This document shows positions 1-9,615 of a DNA stretch of 64,000 nt, in pieces (the first letter of the stretch is position 1; each line of letters starts with the position of its first letter). The stretch is from Gemmatimonadota bacterium. GTDB taxonomy: Bacteria > ARS69. A model generated the notes under the pieces. It saw only the letters and a program-made list of their open reading frames with translations. It was not told where the DNA came from and made no database searches. Made by a program: the position numbers and the translations under genes. The stretch lies in the NCBI GenBank assembly GCA_030747075.1, contig JASLLL010000002.1, forward strand, positions 101,821-165,820, in the 5' to 3' direction.

Positions 1-776
1 GGAACGCGTCCCGGGACAGTGCCGCCGTGGACGCCTACCGCGCGGCGGCCCCGGGCTACGATGTCCGCGCCCACTACTACTCCGGGTTCATCACCGACGA
101 CGCGCTTCACTGCCGCGCCAAGGGCGTCATGGACCGGGGGATGCTTCGCGTGGAGCACATTCCCGTCCGTGAGACGACCGCCGCACCCGTGCTGATTTCG
201 GCCGTGGTGGACGATCGCAGCGGCGCGGGGATCGCGGCGGTGGAACTGCACTACCGGTACGCCGGAGACATCTGGAGATCCGACCCGATGACCGCTGTCG
301 GCGGGGACTCCTACGAAGCGTTTCTCGGCGTCGGGACCGGTCTCCCCCTGGCTGCGGACACGACGCTCGTGGAGTACTACATCCACGCGACGGACCTCAC
401 CGGGCGAAGCGCCGGCATGCCGAGAGTGGAGCCGGCACACTGGTACACCTTCCCGATGGTCGGAGGATCTCCGGTGGGCGTGGAGTCGATGGGGACGGAA
501 TCGGCCCTGGCACCGCGCGTCGCGCCGAACCCGGTGCGCGGATCGACAACATTTTCGTTCGAACTCCGAACCGCCGATGAAGTGCAGCTCTCGGTATACG
601 ACATCACCGGACGGCGCGTGGCGACGCTTGTGGAAGGAGTGCGTCCCGCCGGGGAAAACCGCATCCACTGGGACACCAGGGATGACCAGGGACGGAGTGT
701 GGCGTCCGGCGTCTACTTCTTCCGGCTTCGCACCGCGGGGATCCGGTACTCCCGGCCGGTGCAGGTGGTGCGTTAG
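1..776 (+). CDS. Secreted protein, C-terminal part, with FlgD/Por-like sorting domain
   Basis: The reading frame is open from the left edge, so this is the 3' end of a longer gene. Residues from about 50 to 140 look like a beta-rich domain of unknown role. The last ~85 residues form a FlgD-like or T9SS-like C-terminal domain: APNPVRGSTTF, then VYDITGRRVATL, WDTRDDQGR and SGVYFFRL. Such domains end large exported proteins (peptidases, adhesins) in FCB-type bacteria and mediate surface sorting or anchoring. The catalytic part lies outside the window, so the enzyme class cannot be given. The same domain type ends the genes at 32094, 33573 and 33940. Confidence 0.8.
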   Translation, partial: NASRDSAAVDAYRAAAPGYDVRAHYYSGFITDDALHCRAKGVMDRGMLRVEHIPVRETTAAPVLISAVVDDRSGAGIAAVELHYRYAGDIWRSDPMTAVGGDSYEAFLGVGTGLPLAADTTLVEYYIHATDLTGRSAGMPRVEPAHWYTFPMVGGSPVGVESMGTESALAPRVAPNPVRGSTTFSFELRTADEVQLSVYDITGRRVATLVEGVRPAGENRIHWDTRDDQGRSVASGVYFFRLRTAGIRYSRPVQVVR

Positions 777-785
777 CGCGGCGGC

Positions 786-2345
786 CTACTTCGCTTCCGG
801 CACGGCCCACCCCCGGCGCCGGAAGCGGGCCATCGCCAGGAGAATGACGGACCCCGCGATACCCACCCACGACCAGAGCCCGGGGGCCAGCGAGTAGATC
901 GTGCGGCCCTCGCGAAGCGGCACATCCACGACCGACACCGTTCGTTCAAAGAGCGCCGTCTCTCCGAAGGTGCGCCCGAACGGGTCGATCCCCATGGAAA
1001 TCCCGGAGTTCGCGGCGCGCGCCATCCCGCATCCGGTCTCGACACATCGAACGGTCGCCATCCGGGCATGCTGCTCCGCACCGGAGCCTGCGCCGAACCA
1101 CGAGTCGTTCGTGATGGCCACCAGCATCTCCGCGCCCTCCTCGACATACTTTGCCGAAAGGCCGGGAAAGATGGCCTCGAAGCAGACAAGTGCGCCGAAG
1201 CCCCAGTCGCCCGGATGGAAGACGATGGGAAAAGTTCCGGGAAGGAAGTCCGCTTCGCCGAAGTCCAGGCGATTCAGAAACGGAAGCACGGCGGTGAAGG
1301 GCAGCCGCTCTCCGAAAGGAACCAGCAGGATCTTGTCCATACGCCCGCCCAGGAACCCGCGCGAGTCCATGAACGCCCCCGAGTTCGTGTAGGTCACCCG
1401 GCCGCCGTCGCGTACCTGATAGTCCGGCGTACCCAGAAAGATCGGGACGCCTGTCTCCCGCGCGAGGTCTTCCACAAACGGACGCCACCTTGCGTCCTTG
1501 AGCAGGTAACAGGGTGCGGCAGTCTCCGGCCACACGACAAACTCCGCTCCCGCTTCGATCCCCTTTCGGGTCAGTTGCGCCAGCGTTTCGAAATGGATCG
1601 GGCGAAGGTCCGCGTTCCACTTCGTCTCGTTGGCGATATTGGGCTGCACCAGCGCGCACCGCACGGTTTTCCAGTCGCCACCGTGCTCGATTCGTTCACG
1701 CCCCGCCGCAAGTGGCAGTGCGATGACCAGAAGAGTCGTGGCCAGACGAAACACCGGACGGCGGCCGGGGAACCCGGCAAGGATCCCGTTCACCAGCACA
1801 ATCCACGCGGTCAATCCACCCACACCCACGACGGACGCGGCCTGGAGCGCGGGCAGGAAGGGAACCTGCGAATACCCCGCTTCGCCCCACGGAAAGCCCA
1901 TCTCTCCGGTGCCGCGCAGCACCTCCGCCGCCGTCCACAGAAGGGGCGCCACCACAAACGCCGGGATGCGCGTCCGGCTTCTCACGCGGACATAGGCCAG
2001 CGAGAAGAGGGCCGGATAGACCCCCAGGTAGAGCGGGACGGCGAGAGTCGCCGGGTATCGAACCCAGGGGATCGTGAGAGTCGGCGCGTCGAGAAGCGCA
2101 ATCCACCAAAGGAGCGGCAGGAAGAATGCGAACCCGAAGAGGAACCCCGCGCGAACCGCGGACACGCCGGTGCGCGGCGCGCCGGTGCGAGCTTCGGCCG
2201 CCAGCGATTCGAGCGCGCGCAGGAAGGGAATCAGCGCGACCCACGCGACGGGAAACGCGGAGAAGGGTGGAAACGCGAACGCGAGCAGAAGCCCCGACAC
2301 AAGGCTCCGGGCCGCGTAGGACCCCCGCACGGTAGGACGGGTCAC
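786..2345 (-). CDS. lnt: Apolipoprotein N-acyltransferase
   Basis: This inner-membrane enzyme adds the third acyl chain to the N-terminal cysteine of lipoproteins. The 519 residues match the family length: several hydrophobic helices in the first ~200 residues, then a nitrilase-like periplasmic domain. The Glu-Lys-Cys catalytic set is visible as VVWPETAAP, DKILLVPFGE and ALVCFEAIFP. The GTG start overlaps the TGA stop of the upstream apgM-type gene (GTGA), so the two are translationally coupled. It fits the many lipoproteins encoded in the window. Confidence 0.95.
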   Translation of the reverse strand: MTRPTVRGSYAARSLVSGLLLAFAFPPFSAFPVAWVALIPFLRALESLAAEARTGAPRTGVSAVRAGFLFGFAFFLPLLWWIALLDAPTLTIPWVRYPATLAVPLYLGVYPALFSLAYVRVRSRTRIPAFVVAPLLWTAAEVLRGTGEMGFPWGEAGYSQVPFLPALQAASVVGVGGLTAWIVLVNGILAGFPGRRPVFRLATTLLVIALPLAAGRERIEHGGDWKTVRCALVQPNIANETKWNADLRPIHFETLAQLTRKGIEAGAEFVVWPETAAPCYLLKDARWRPFVEDLARETGVPIFLGTPDYQVRDGGRVTYTNSGAFMDSRGFLGGRMDKILLVPFGERLPFTAVLPFLNRLDFGEADFLPGTFPIVFHPGDWGFGALVCFEAIFPGLSAKYVEEGAEMLVAITNDSWFGAGSGAEQHARMATVRCVETGCGMARAANSGISMGIDPFGRTFGETALFERTVSVVDVPLREGRTIYSLAPGLWSWVGIAGSVILLAMARFRRRGWAVPEAK

Positions 2346-3553
2346 GCGCCGAACTTCTGGAGGCGGCCGGCGGCGGCAAGCGCTTCGGCCATGATCTCAC
2401 GCGCGGGGAACCTCCCCAGCGAACCGGTGCGGCAGACGGTCTCGCCGAAGGCGCGCGTCTCGTCCACGAATGCGTGCCCGCCGCGCAGGAGAATCGGCAC
2501 CGGATGCGAAGAGTGCGACCCCATGAGTGCGGGTGTGGAGTGATCTCCCGTCACGATCATGATATCCGGTGCGGCCGCCTCCACCTTCGGCAGGAGTGCG
2601 TCCACCTCCTCGATGACGCTCACCTTGCGGTCGAAGTCGGCGTCCTCTCCGGCGGAGTCGGTCTGCTTGATGTGCAGGTAGACAAAGTCCGAGTTGCCGA
2701 GCGCATCGGGGAGCAGGTCAAACCCCTCTTCGATCGACGCGGGGGTCGGGGCCACGCCCATGCCGACCAGCCGCGCCAGACCGCGGTACATGGGGTACTG
2801 GGCGATGGCAATGCCGCGCAGTCCGTACCGTTCGTGGAAGGACCGGGGCGGATCCCACCCCGCGAATCCGCGGAGGAGGACATCGTTCGCTGCGGGTTCG
2901 CCCGCCAGAATCTCACGCGCCCGGGTGACGAACTCGCCCGCCACGGCAGCGGTCCGCGCCGCGCACGGATCGTCGGCGGTGGGCGCGGGATCTCTCGCGG
3001 GAACTCCGGTACACTGCGGATCGGTATCCGCCACATCCCCGGAGAGCCCCTCCCCGCGGAAGACGACGACGGCGCGGTGCTCCTTCTCCGCACAGACCGT
3101 CACTTCCACGCCGGGAATCCGAATCCCCCCGGCAAGGAGCGCGGCGACACGCTCTCCGTCTTCCGACGAGATCCTCCCCGCGCGCCGATCCGCAATGTTC
3201 CCGTCCGGGCCGCGTGTCGCGAAGTTGATGCGTGCCGCCACATCCCGGGCAGTCAGCGACAGCTCCGCACCCAGCGCCGACAGGACGCCCCGGCCGACAT
3301 TGTCCGCCACCGGGTCGTATCCAAAGAGCCCCAGATGCGCCGGGCCGCTCCCCGGCGTGATTCCCCGCGCGATGGGATCATGGAGACCGGTGGCGCCCTC
3401 GGCCGCCCAGCGGTCCAGATTCGGCGACTCCGCCGACTCCAGCTCCGTGCGCCCGGTCTTCGGATGGGGAAGCCCGCCCAGCCCGTCGAGGACGAGCAAC
3501 AGGATCTTCGAGTCTGACGGCTGTGCCAATGAGGAGAGAATCCCCCGGTTCAT
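2342..3553 (-). CDS. apgM: 2,3-bisphosphoglycerate-independent phosphoglycerate mutase, archaeal type
   Basis: It interconverts 3- and 2-phosphoglycerate in glycolysis and is a member of the alkaline phosphatase superfamily. At 403 residues it has the ApgM length, not the ~510 of GpmI. The metal-binding start LLVLDGLGG, the nucleophile region PGSGPAHLGLFGYDP and a late GDHSTP metal motif are visible. The ATG is preceded by GGAGGTGAAGG, a strong ribosome site. It is first in a two-gene unit with lnt. A 400-base gap separates it from the next gene upstream, so it probably has its own promoter. Confidence 0.92.
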   Translation of the reverse strand: MNRGILSSLAQPSDSKILLLVLDGLGGLPHPKTGRTELESAESPNLDRWAAEGATGLHDPIARGITPGSGPAHLGLFGYDPVADNVGRGVLSALGAELSLTARDVAARINFATRGPDGNIADRRAGRISSEDGERVAALLAGGIRIPGVEVTVCAEKEHRAVVVFRGEGLSGDVADTDPQCTGVPARDPAPTADDPCAARTAAVAGEFVTRAREILAGEPAANDVLLRGFAGWDPPRSFHERYGLRGIAIAQYPMYRGLARLVGMGVAPTPASIEEGFDLLPDALGNSDFVYLHIKQTDSAGEDADFDRKVSVIEEVDALLPKVEAAAPDIMIVTGDHSTPALMGSHSSHPVPILLRGGHAFVDETRAFGETVCRTGSLGRFPAREIMAEALAAAGRLQKFGA

Positions 3554-3724
3554 CCTTCACCTCCAGAGTCGATCGGGGAGAGTATCATGCGGCGATGGAA
3601 GCGACCATGCCCGGTCCCACCGGAACCTCCGGTACCGCCTGACCGGAACCATTTGGGTCGCTTCCGGCCTTCGTGGGCCAGGCCACGCACGAGATTTCGG
3701 AAAAGCCCGGGGCCAGCAGGGACG

Positions 3725-3758
3725 CTAAGTTGCGGTGCGAACAGGAGTTGCAACTTAG
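3725..3758. repeat. Inverted repeat in 400-base gene-free gap
   Basis: CTAAGTTGC (3725-3733) pairs perfectly with GCAACTTAG (3750-3758) around a 16-base loop. It is AT-richer than its surroundings. It lies between two minus-strand genes, downstream of the asparaginase-like gene and upstream of apgM, so it could be an operator or part of a terminator; there is no clear T-run. I see no gene in 3554-3953. Confidence 0.5.
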
Positions 3759-3953
3759 TTCGGAAAATCTGCCCAGATCGCGGAGTATTGGCCCGCAACT
3801 TGCAGTATTCCCGGACGCAGCGCGGAAGGACCCCCTTCCGGGAATCAGCGTTTCGAATGGCTGCATTCGGACGGACCAGACGGCGATCGGGAAATGCGTG
3901 CAGGGGGGAGCCGCTTTCCGCAGGTCGCCGTCGGCCGCCGACTCCTCGGCTCA

Positions 3954-4976
3954 TCAAGGCGCCTCCCCACCCTCGGCGCGGATGAACCGCCCCACCTCCG
4001 TCCCGGCCCGGTTGACAAGCGGCGCCGAGTGAAACGGCGCGAGCGCGGCCAGTCCCGCGTCGTCCAGAACTCCCAGGCTCCGCAATGCTCCCGCCACGGC
4101 GAAGTACCGGCTTCGGTCGTCCCCCGCCTCCGCCTTCGCGACCAGCCCCCTCCCGCGGCCGTCGTCATCGGTCCAGGCGGCTGCGTAGAACCCCTCGGCC
4201 CCGGTCTTGGCCAGAAGGGGCCGGTTTGCGACACGCACCACTTCCGTGCAGAAGCGGCCGGTCCCCCCCACCATCTCCGGGTGGCTGGTCATCGCGCGGA
4301 AGATCCTGGCGGAAGCGCCCCGCCAGCGGTCCGGCCCTTTCCCGGCCGCGAACTTCGCCAGCGCCCGGGCAAAGGACTCCACCGGCAGGCGGAAGGTGGG
4401 CAGGCCACATCCGTCTGTGGCGTGGGTCACCGAGTCCGGATCGACTCCCGCATACTCCGCGAGAAGCGTGCGAATCTCCCTCTGGAGCGGATGATCCGGC
4501 GAGAGGTACCCCTCCGTCTCCCAGCCGCGATGCCGACAGACTGCCAGCATCCCCGCGTGCTTTCCGGAGCAGTTGTTGTGGAGGGCGCCCGGAGTCTCCC
4601 CCGCGCGGATCATGCGGTACCAGGTGGGTTCGTGAACCGGCTCGTGGGGGCCGCACTGCAGGTCCGCTTCAAGAAGCCCCGCCCGCGAGAGAATCTCCTC
4701 CACGGCGCGCAGGTGGAAAGGCTCGGAACTGTGCGACGCACAGCAGACGGCCAGCTGGCGGTCGTCCAGCCCGAGAGCGTCCGCCGTCCCGGATTCGACC
4801 AGCGGAAGCGCCTGAAACATCTTCGCGCTGCTGCGAAGGAAGGAGACCCACGATGGATCTCCGAGACTCGCAAGCACCCGCCCCGAATCGTCGATGACGG
4901 CCAGAATGCCCCGATGACGAGACTCCGGGAATCCGCCTCGCTCGACAATCATCCAGGGTTCAAAGATCCGTTTCAT
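3954..4976 (-). CDS. Asparaginase II family protein
   Basis: This matches the asparaginase II family (the L-asparaginase type first seen in Rhizobium etli), which hydrolyses L-asparagine and is unrelated to E. coli AnsB. The 340-residue length fits. Family motifs are clear: RSSAKMFQALPLVESG near residue 48, CCASHSSEPFH near 80, and HNNCSGKHAGMLAVC near 132, which holds the proposed catalytic serine-lysine pair. It starts 51 bases after sbcC on the same strand and may be the last gene of the sbcDC unit. Substrate preference cannot be judged from sequence. Confidence 0.85.
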   Translation of the reverse strand: MKRIFEPWMIVERGGFPESRHRGILAVIDDSGRVLASLGDPSWVSFLRSSAKMFQALPLVESGTADALGLDDRQLAVCCASHSSEPFHLRAVEEILSRAGLLEADLQCGPHEPVHEPTWYRMIRAGETPGALHNNCSGKHAGMLAVCRHRGWETEGYLSPDHPLQREIRTLLAEYAGVDPDSVTHATDGCGLPTFRLPVESFARALAKFAAGKGPDRWRGASARIFRAMTSHPEMVGGTGRFCTEVVRVANRPLLAKTGAEGFYAAAWTDDDGRGRGLVAKAEAGDDRSRYFAVAGALRSLGVLDDAGLAALAPFHSAPLVNRAGTEVGRFIRAEGGEAP

Positions 4977-5027
4977 AGGGCGGGATCGTGGCTCATTCGA
5001 AGCGCAATCGCCAGCGGGAAAAAGGCG

Positions 5028-8000
5028 TCAGACGACGAAGCGGGCCGAACTGCCGCGCCGTCCGCGAGTGATCTCCAGCCGGGCCGGAACCTGCGTCCTC
5101 AGTTCGGAGACATGGGAGATGATTCCGACCAGCCGTCCCGTGGCCTGAATCTCTGAAAGCGCCTTCATTGCGAGTTCCAGCGACTCCGTGTCCAGCGTGC
5201 CGAATCCTTCGTCGACAAAGAGGGTCTCCAGGCGCACGCCGCCCGAGTACGACTGCACGACCTCCGCCAGGCCCAGTGCCAGCGACAGCGCCGCGAGGAA
5301 GCTCTCGCCGCCGGAAAGCGTGGCGACCGGACGCTCGACGCCCGTGTAGGTGTCGTTGACCGCAAGATCCAGCCCCCCCGCGCGGCGGCCGTCAACGCGC
5401 TCTGAAGCGCGGCGCAGCTCGAACCGGCCGGAACTCATCACGCGGAGACGATCCGTGGCAACCCGAAGCGCGTGGTCAAGAAAGGCTCCGAGAACAAACC
5501 GCTGGAAGGCAATGCCCGGCGCGTTCGCGCCTTTTCCGTTGGCGATCTCTGCGACACGCCCGACGACGCCGTGGCGTTCCTCGCGGTCGGTGAGCTTCTC
5601 CGCGGTCTTCGCGAGGTCGGCGAGCCATGCACCCATCTGCTCCCGATTCGCCCGCATCCCGCCCGCCGCTTCGTTCGCGTCGTCGTGGGCGGCCCCCGCG
5701 CGATCGGCGACCTCCCGCAGCGCGGGGATGTCCGGCGCGGCGATCCCGTCGGCTGCCTCTTTCGCAAGCCGGACACGCTCCCGGGCCGCCGTGAGCGCCC
5801 GGTCGTGTTCGCGAATCCGTCCGTCGAGCGCATCGACCACCGCTTCCGAGCGGACCGCCGCGCCCTGTTCGCTTTCGCTCGCAAACCCCGCTTCGGCGAG
5901 CTTCTCTCCGGCCGCGCTCGCCTGCTTCTCGTGCTGCTTCCGGGCCGCCTTGTCCGCCCCAAGCGCGGACGCGCGCTCCGCCTTCGCTCCCGCGGTGGCT
6001 TCCTTCGCGTCCTCGGCCTCTTTCCGCGCATCGGTCAGCGCGCACTCCAGCGCGTCCGCTTCCTCGCGCGCGGCAGCGAGCCCGGCCTCCAGCGCGCCTT
6101 CGGGGCGAAGCTCCTCCGGGATGGCCTCCTGCTTCTCCGCGGACACCGCGTCGGCCGCGGCGGCCGCTTCCGCGAGGCTTCGGCCCTCCTTCTCCAGCTC
6201 GGCATGATCCGAGCCGAGACCCTCCCGCGCTTTCTCCGCCGTCTTCACATCCTCCAGAAGAGACTCCACCCGCGTCCGGGCAAGGTCCGCCTCTTCCGCG
6301 GAATCCTCCAGCACTTTCCGTTCCTCCGCCAGCGCACCCGGTTCCCGCGATGCGGCGTCACCCAATCCCCCGGCAAGCGTGCTTCGCGTGGAATCCAGCG
6401 AGGCCACGGCCAGACCCGCCTCCGCTGCCTCGTCGCGAAGGTCGGCCAGCGCGTCGGAAGCCGCCGCTTCCGCGTCACGGGCGTCGGTCACGCCCGCCTC
6501 TGTCGGGAGATCCTTCGCCGCACGCGCGGGGTCCGGGTGCTCCTGTGATCCGCACACGGGACACGCTTCCCCGTCCGCCAGCCCCCTCGCGAGGTGCGCC
6601 GCCTGCCCCTTCTGCCACGCGGCCTCCCGCTTCTCCCGAAGAGCCTTCGCCGAGGTGAGTTCCTTCTCCGCGCACTCCAGACTTGTGGCGAACCCCTCCT
6701 GCTCTTTCCGCGCGGTCGTGAGTGCCTTATCCAGTTTCTCAAGCCTCACGCGATCCTCGTGCGCACGACGCGCCGCCACGACACGCACGGACAGGCCCTC
6801 GGCTCCGGAGGCCGTCTTCCGCACACGGTCCAGTTCCTCGCGCAGTTCTTTCAGCCGGGTGTCCGCCCTGGTGATCCGAGCCGCCAGTGTCTCTTTCTTC
6901 TCCGCCGCCTCGGTGGCCTTGCCCCTCGCCTTCCGCGATGCTTCCCGCGCGGCCTCGATCCCGGCGACCTTCCCGGTGAGCGCGTCGAGTTCCGTCACAC
7001 GCGCGGCCGCCTTCCTGCGGTCGGGATCCCGCTTCCGCTCCCGCGCAAGGCGGTCCTCAGTCTCCTTCTTCTCGCCCTCGGCCTTCGTCAGGGCTGATTC
7101 CGCGTCGGCGAATCTCCGGGCCGCGTCCCCGGCTTCTTCCGCACGCTTCGCGAGACTCGCCAGCACCGGAACCAGCGGCTCCGCCTTCCGTGCCCGGGCC
7201 AGATCCCGTCGGTCCGCATCGATCTTCTCCCCGCGGTCCGCCACGGCCTTCCGCGCCGTCCCGGCCGCCACCACTTCCTCCAGTTTCTTCGCGTCCTCAT
7301 GCCCCGCGGACAGCCGCTTCTCCGCTTCGGCCGCCAGTTTCCCCAGTTTCTCAACCTGGAGGGCGTGCCTGTTCATCTCCGCGAGAAGCGCCTCTTCCTG
7401 CGTGCGAAGCGCGTCCCCGGAATCCGCCCCCGCCTGCTCCAGCACGGTGCTCCGCCGGTCTCTCAGGCTGCCCACTTCCTTCTTGAGCACGGCCGCCTTC
7501 TCCTTCAGCGCCACTTCGATCCGACGGTAGAGCCCCGTGTGGAAGAGCCGCTGGAGGATCTCCTCGCGACCCTTCGAGTCCGCAAGGAGGAGCCTCCGGA
7601 ACTGACCCTGCGGCAGGAGGATGACCTGCCGGAACTGCCGCTCCTCGAGCCCGAGCAACTCCTCCGCATGCGTGGTGACCTTCCGCGCCCCGTCCGCAAG
7701 CACGCGACCTTCCGGATTCTCCGGCCCTGCGTCGGTGATCTCCCAGAGTGTCGCGGAATCGGGAGCGGTGGTCGTTCCGGCGCCGCGCTTTCTGGGACGC
7801 TCCTGCCGGGGTGCCCGCATCACGCGATAGCTTCTTGCACCCAGCGAAAACTCGAACTCCACCTCCGTCGCGGTCTCCGGGTCCGCCCAGTCGCTTCGCA
7901 TGTCCGCGCCTTTTCGCTCGTCCCGCCCGCCGGACGCCACTCCGTAAAGCGCGAAGCAGATGGCGTCGAGCAGCGTGGTCTTCCCCGAACCCGTCGGTCC

Positions 8001-8102
8001 GTGAATCAGGAAGAGCGACTGCCCCAACAGATCCGCGAAGTCCAGCGTCTCTGTGCCCGGGTACGGGCCGAAGGCCTGCATGCGGAGGCGAAGCGGCTTC
8101 AT
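5028..8102 (-). CDS. sbcC: Exonuclease subunit SbcC
   Basis: This is the ATPase subunit of the SbcCD (Mre11-Rad50-like) nuclease, which opens hairpins and trims blocked DNA ends. The 1024-residue protein has a Walker A motif GPTGSGKTT at residues 35-43, long Ala/Glu/Lys/Arg-rich coiled coils, a zinc hook CPVC at residues 514-517, then the ABC signature LSGGESF and Walker B LFVDEGFGTLD near the end. The ATG at 8102 was chosen because it overlaps the sbcD stop (ATGA) and begins the conserved MKPLRLRMQAFGPY. An upstream in-frame extension to 8477 lies inside sbcD and is not supported. Confidence 0.96.
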   Translation of the reverse strand: MKPLRLRMQAFGPYPGTETLDFADLLGQSLFLIHGPTGSGKTTLLDAICFALYGVASGGRDERKGADMRSDWADPETATEVEFEFSLGARSYRVMRAPRQERPRKRGAGTTTAPDSATLWEITDAGPENPEGRVLADGARKVTTHAEELLGLEERQFRQVILLPQGQFRRLLLADSKGREEILQRLFHTGLYRRIEVALKEKAAVLKKEVGSLRDRRSTVLEQAGADSGDALRTQEEALLAEMNRHALQVEKLGKLAAEAEKRLSAGHEDAKKLEEVVAAGTARKAVADRGEKIDADRRDLARARKAEPLVPVLASLAKRAEEAGDAARRFADAESALTKAEGEKKETEDRLARERKRDPDRRKAAARVTELDALTGKVAGIEAAREASRKARGKATEAAEKKETLAARITRADTRLKELREELDRVRKTASGAEGLSVRVVAARRAHEDRVRLEKLDKALTTARKEQEGFATSLECAEKELTSAKALREKREAAWQKGQAAHLARGLADGEACPVCGSQEHPDPARAAKDLPTEAGVTDARDAEAAASDALADLRDEAAEAGLAVASLDSTRSTLAGGLGDAASREPGALAEERKVLEDSAEEADLARTRVESLLEDVKTAEKAREGLGSDHAELEKEGRSLAEAAAAADAVSAEKQEAIPEELRPEGALEAGLAAAREEADALECALTDARKEAEDAKEATAGAKAERASALGADKAARKQHEKQASAAGEKLAEAGFASESEQGAAVRSEAVVDALDGRIREHDRALTAARERVRLAKEAADGIAAPDIPALREVADRAGAAHDDANEAAGGMRANREQMGAWLADLAKTAEKLTDREERHGVVGRVAEIANGKGANAPGIAFQRFVLGAFLDHALRVATDRLRVMSSGRFELRRASERVDGRRAGGLDLAVNDTYTGVERPVATLSGGESFLAALSLALGLAEVVQSYSGGVRLETLFVDEGFGTLDTESLELAMKALSEIQATGRLVGIISHVSELRTQVPARLEITRGRRGSSARFVV

Positions 8103-9256
8103 GCGTCCACCTCGCGATCCCGGCGGTCCATCTCCTCCACGACTTCGACGAGGGCGGCGCGTTCCGCTTCGGTGAGGTCCTGACCGGTCACTTCCGCGTG
8201 GAAGGCGGTGAAGAGTTCCTCCGGACTCATCTTCCGCGCACCGGGACCGATGACCAGCCCGCTGCCGCCCGGCACTTCTTCCAGAGGCCGCTCCACATGA
8301 AGGATGTTCGGATAGACCTCGCGAAGCTGACCCATGGGATCCAGGATCGCGCCGCGGTCGGCCAGTCGCACGCAGAGGTAGTCGTCCCGGGCGGGGTCGG
8401 CACGGGCATCGCGCAGGATGTCCTTCAGCGAACCTTCCACGCGACGAACCGCCCGCCGCGCGGGCAACGGAAGGCACTCCACGCGGCAGGCGCCGGTGGC
8501 GTCCATCTCCACCAGCGCGACCGACTTCCCGTGCGCCGCTTCATCAAACGAGTAGGGATAGAGGGACCCCGAGTAGCGAGCCGAGTCCCGGCCTGCCGTC
8601 TGCGGACGGTGGAGGTGCCCGAGGGCGACATAGTCGAATCCGTCAAAGCGAGACGCCTCCACCAGCGCACTCCCGCCGACCACGAGCTTCCGCTCGGACT
8701 CGGTCTCCTCTCCGCCCGCCACAAACGCGTGGGCGACGGCCACCTGCCGCTCTCCGGCAGATGCTCCCGCCCGTGCCCGATCGAGAAGCGCACCGAGCGC
8801 GGCGTCGTGGTCCATGAGGGAGTCGTCGGCCAGCGCTTCGCGAGCGAGAGGCGGGTCCGCGTACGGAATCAGGTGGAAGCGCACCGGGCCGTCAGCGTCG
8901 GCGAAGACGGGCGACGGCACGGGATGGCGCACATCCCCGGCGAGATGCAGCCCCTGCTCCCGCAGCATCCCCGAGAGAAAGCGGAGGCGCGTTCCTCCGT
9001 CGTGGTTTCCGGCGATGGCCAGCACGGGAACCTTCTCTTCGCGCACGAGGCGGTCCAGCACATCGCCCAGAAGCTCAACCGCGGACGGAGGAGGGACGGC
9101 GCGATCGTAGATGTCCCCCGCGATCACGACGACATCCGGGCGGGTATCTCGAACGATCTCCACGAAACCGTCCAGAATGTGCGCCTGGTCTTCCGTCAGG
9201 TGGATGCCGTGGAAGAGGCGTCCAATGTGCCAGTCGGCTGTGTGCAGGATACGCAT
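8099..9256 (-). CDS. sbcD: Exonuclease subunit SbcD
   Basis: This is the Mre11-like metallophosphoesterase partner of SbcC. The 385 residues contain the expected metal motifs in order: HTADWHIGR at the N-terminus, VVIAGDIYDRAVPP, LAIAGNHDGGTRLRF, and later GHLHRPQ. It is coupled to sbcC by a 4-nt overlap. It is divergent from the RND cassette, with about 400 bases between the start codons. Confidence 0.96.
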   Translation of the reverse strand: MRILHTADWHIGRLFHGIHLTEDQAHILDGFVEIVRDTRPDVVVIAGDIYDRAVPPPSAVELLGDVLDRLVREEKVPVLAIAGNHDGGTRLRFLSGMLREQGLHLAGDVRHPVPSPVFADADGPVRFHLIPYADPPLAREALADDSLMDHDAALGALLDRARAGASAGERQVAVAHAFVAGGEETESERKLVVGGSALVEASRFDGFDYVALGHLHRPQTAGRDSARYSGSLYPYSFDEAAHGKSVALVEMDATGACRVECLPLPARRAVRRVEGSLKDILRDARADPARDDYLCVRLADRGAILDPMGQLREVYPNILHVERPLEEVPGGSGLVIGPGARKMSPEELFTAFHAEVTGQDLTEAERAALVEVVEEMDRRDREVDA

Positions 9257-9358
9257 GAGGCATTCCGTTTACATTGCATTGTAGTCAGGTGGTCACTCCC
9301 TCTCTCTGTATACCGGGCCGGGAGTGGCGTGGCAAGTGCGTTCCGTGGATCGCGTGAT

Positions 9359-9499
9359 TCACTCCACGCCGAGGTTCCGCATGCGTCGCCAGAGAGTGGT
9401 CCGGTGGACCCCGAGAATCCGCGCGGCTTCCTCGCGCTGATCCAGCAGGCGACTCGCCGTCACCAGCACGAGGAGCTCGCCGCCATCATTGCGGACCAC
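9359..9499 (-). CDS. Orphan Fis-type helix-turn-helix fragment
   Basis: Forty-six codons from a GTG at 9499 to a TGA encode a classic Fis/NtrC-type DNA-binding tail (REEAARILGVHRTTLWRR). Such helices normally end sigma-54 activators. No AAA+ domain precedes it: upstream sequence on this strand is the promoter region and body of the divergent RND gene. It may be a free-standing mini-regulator or the 3' stump of an activator cut by a rearrangement. The ribosome site is weak (GGGCGGG 8 bases upstream of the GTG). A complete activator with its own Fis-type tail lies on the same strand at 14045-15097, beyond the cassette. Confidence 0.45.
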   Translation of the reverse strand: MVRNDGGELLVLVTASRLLDQREEAARILGVHRTTLWRRMRNLGVE

Positions 9500-9599
9500 T
9501 GTCGTTTCCCGCCCACGCACGGGTGGTCGAAAACGGGGGTGTGCCCTATCTTCTCTCAAATGCGCGACTTCCGGCCGCCTCTCTGCGCCCCTGCCCTCT

Positions 9600-9615
9600 C
9601 GGCCCGATCGTTGCG
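9600..9615 (+). promoter_or_regulatory. Possible sigma-54 (-24/-12) promoter of the RND cassette
   Basis: The sequence CGGCCCGATCGTTGCG has GG at 9601-9602 and GC at 9613-9614 separated by exactly 10 bases, with TTGC at the -12 position and C and G matches in the -24 half. It lies 53 bases before the RND start. A sigma-54 activator gene lies just beyond the cassette, which makes the site more credible, but two short boxes arise easily by chance in G+C-rich DNA. Confidence 0.35.

Noticed and set aside
1068-2543. Long plus-strand open frame (about 490 codons) opposite lnt
   Set aside because: It is Arg/Gln/His-rich with no domain, and lies antisense to an unmistakable lnt gene; typical shadow frame in G+C-rich DNA.
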